Assembly: GCA_964439135.1 (NCBI GenBank)
Contig: CAYTNN010000086.1
Location: 1-16,971 of the forward strand
Reading direction: 5' to 3'
From: JAFGPJ01 sp964439135
Lineage (GTDB): Bacteria > Planctomycetota > Phycisphaerae > Sedimentisphaerales > Anaerobacaceae
DNA length: 16,971 nucleotides
Notes under the pieces: model-generated
What the model saw: the letters and a program-made list of their open reading frames with translations, nothing else
Databases searched by the model: none
What the model was told of the DNA's origin: nothing
Translations under genes and position numbers: made by a program
Part shown: one piece after another, positions 15,449-16,971 of the stretch
How the letters are laid out: each line of letters starts with the position of its first letter
Numbering within the stretch: position 1 is the stretch's first letter

Positions 15449-16906
15449 CTATTGCTTGAAGATAACTGCCGGCATCTGGACAATGCAGAAATAGCCGAAC
15501 ACAAGAAACGCAATTACCAATCCGATTGCAAATGTCCAGTTTGGCTTGAGCACGCGAGCGGCTTCAGCACTGAGTAACTTGGGCATCACAACGAACAGGC
15601 CGACCGCCACCAGGATCGCCTGCATCGGAGTCAGGAGCAGGCCGTCCAGCAGAGCGGCGAACTGCACCAGGACCACTGGTTTTTCCTTGAAGCAAAAAAC
15701 GATGACCATGTTCGCACACAAAAAGAAGAGCAAAAACAGCCGGAACTGCCATTTCCACGAGAGCTTCTTGTTAAAACCCGGTATGCAGATTCGGCATGAA
15801 TCGGCCAGCAGTCTTGGCCAGCCGGCCAACTGGCCGATCTGCGTGGAAATCAGCGCCGCCGCTCCAGCCACCATAAACAAAAAGCCGCCCGCCGACCCCC
15901 ATCTCGACGAGAACACCGTCGAGAGCTTAATAGCCACGTCCGGGCCTTCGGGTGCGATTTTCTCAGGCCCAAGCACACCGGCGCCGGCGATGAAGAATGC
16001 ACCTGTCGCCACGACTCCAATCACCACGGCCAGAGACGAATCGATATACAGCACCCGGCACCATCCCTTGATTTTTACCGCAGCATCGCGTGTCATTGAT
16101 CGCAGACTCGCCACATCGGCAGATCTGCCGTAACCTCGCCCCGCCGCGGCACCGTAGCCTGCTCCAAGTACCCAGTATGTGTACCAGACCTGACTGGCAA
16201 ACCCGCCGGCGCCCCAGCCTAATAACGGCAGGATTTCTTTCCACGGATTATCGCTGACCTTATCAAGAGATGTCGCCCATTCGGGCACTGCCGGCACACT
16301 GAAAGTAAGGCTCTTCAATAACGTGCCGACACCCGGGAAGACGTGGGCTGCTACGTATAGTACGCCCAGGACAACAATCAATACGAGAACACTCATCACG
16401 ATTTTGAGCACGTTGAAAAGCCCCGACCAGACCACGGCGACAGCGACAATTGTCACTGCCCAGCCGCACAGACCGGGAAATAAACTTCTCATCGACTCCG
16501 GAATCATTTGAGCGGGAAAGAGACTGCTGACGAACACGCCCGCCGCTGTCACGACCGCCCCGATGGAAAACGTTCCTGCTAAAAACTGGACAACCAGAAC
16601 AACCCACACGGCCCAGTTTTTCGGTCCCGGCATCCGGGCGAACATATCGATCATCCCTTCACCCGTGCAGACGGTATAGCGTGCCCCGCTCATACCGATC
16701 CAGAACTTCAGGAAGATTCCTACGACAATCGCCCAGAGCACTGCCGTGCCGAGAATCGCTCCCGTGCGCGTCGCTAAGATGACCTCGCCTGAGCCGATGT
16801 ATTCCGCCGCCCAGACAAAGGACGGACCCACAAGCGCGAATGCAGCAAGACCGATTGGCGGTTTTTTGATTGCCAGGTCGCTACTGTTTTTCGTGTCTTC
16901 TTTCAT
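15449..16906 (-). CDS. Divergent Nramp-like membrane transporter lacking the DPGN motif
   Basis: A 485-aa protein with about 11 hydrophobic segments, the Nramp/LeuT-fold arrangement. The first segment reads GPSFVWAAEYIGSGEV, aligning with GPGF..YIDPGN of true Nramps, but the metal-binding Asp and Asn are replaced (G38, E41 of YIGSGE). Segment 6 reads GAGGFASQVWYTYW (235-244) where Mn/Fe transporters have a conserved Ala-x-x-Met ahead of Pro-His. It is therefore unlikely to be a classical Mn2+/Fe2+ importer; a different cation or small solute is possible, and databases would probably label it Nramp family divalent metal transporter. I chose the ATG at 16906, preceded by AGGG at 10 nt; a TTG at 16915 would add three residues but sits almost against the same AGGG. 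No clear promoter is visible in the 65 nt left before the window end. Confidence 0.87.
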   Translation of the reverse strand: MKEDTKNSSDLAIKKPPIGLAAFALVGPSFVWAAEYIGSGEVILATRTGAILGTAVLWAIVVGIFLKFWIGMSGARYTVCTGEGMIDMFARMPGPKNWAVWVVLVVQFLAGTFSIGAVVTAAGVFVSSLFPAQMIPESMRSLFPGLCGWAVTIVAVAVVWSGLFNVLKIVMSVLVLIVVLGVLYVAAHVFPGVGTLLKSLTFSVPAVPEWATSLDKVSDNPWKEILPLLGWGAGGFASQVWYTYWVLGAGYGAAAGRGYGRSADVASLRSMTRDAAVKIKGWCRVLYIDSSLAVVIGVVATGAFFIAGAGVLGPEKIAPEGPDVAIKLSTVFSSRWGSAGGFLFMVAGAAALISTQIGQLAGWPRLLADSCRICIPGFNKKLSWKWQFRLFLLFFLCANMVIVFCFKEKPVVLVQFAALLDGLLLTPMQAILVAVGLFVVMPKLLSAEAARVLKPNWTFAIGLVIAFLVFGYFCIVQMPAVIFKQ

Positions 16907-16971
16907 ACGTATCAATCCCTGTATACGTGATTTTCAAAGCCAGCGTGTTTTTATCTTGCCAGTAACTTACC

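Noticed and set aside
15546..16133. 195-codon plus-strand open frame
   Set aside because: Antisense to the transporter gene; composition is low-complexity and shows no domain.
16907..16915. TTG start for the Nramp-like gene
   Set aside because: It is almost adjacent to the only AGGG motif; the ATG at 16906 has better spacing.

Overview
The window looks like a chromosomal segment of a Planctomycetota bacterium, most likely of the Phycisphaerae type. The reasons are the large secreted lamin-tail (LTD)/CotH proteins, a Tat-exported protein of the L-fucose isomerase fold, and a divergent Nramp-like transporter of a kind I associate with that phylum. This assignment comes from protein style and memory of the families; there is no rRNA or other marker gene here. 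No tRNA, rRNA, CRISPR array, transposase or phage gene was seen.

Layout. (1) Positions 1-7866, minus strand: two tandem genes for secreted multidomain CotH-type proteins, 57 nt apart. The upstream gene (3019-7866, 1615 aa) is complete. The downstream gene (from 2961) stays open to the left edge, so its C-terminus is missing. A good sigma70-type promoter with an extended -10 precedes the pair. (2) Positions 7867-8189: a 323-nt divergent control region with one promoter facing each way. (3) Positions 8190-10953, plus: a two-gene operon with a Tat-signal L-fucose isomerase-like protein and a B12-binding-type radical SAM enzyme, 16 nt apart. (4) Positions 11054-13138, plus: a 6-phosphofructokinase with its own promoter, then a CaCA-family Na+/Ca2+ exchanger 30 nt downstream. 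(5) Positions 13207-15404, plus: miaB, probably read from a promoter placed so close that the mRNA is nearly leaderless, then a NagD-type HAD phosphatase with a perfect TATAAT in front of it. (6) Positions 15449-16906, minus: an 11-TM Nramp-like transporter whose metal-binding motif is replaced, convergent with the HAD gene.

How the genes may work together. The CotH pair is presumably exported and acts at the cell surface or outside; CotH domains are atypical protein kinases in Bacillus and are found widely in planctomycete exoproteins. The isomerase/radical SAM pair is the most plausible uncharacterised system: an exported isomerase-fold protein made from the same mRNA as a cytoplasmic radical enzyme. 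The other genes are housekeeping (glycolysis, ion transport, tRNA modification, phosphatase) and appear to be short independent units. Three of the proposed plus-strand promoters share the same -35 hexamer, TTGATT. All promoter calls were made by eye.
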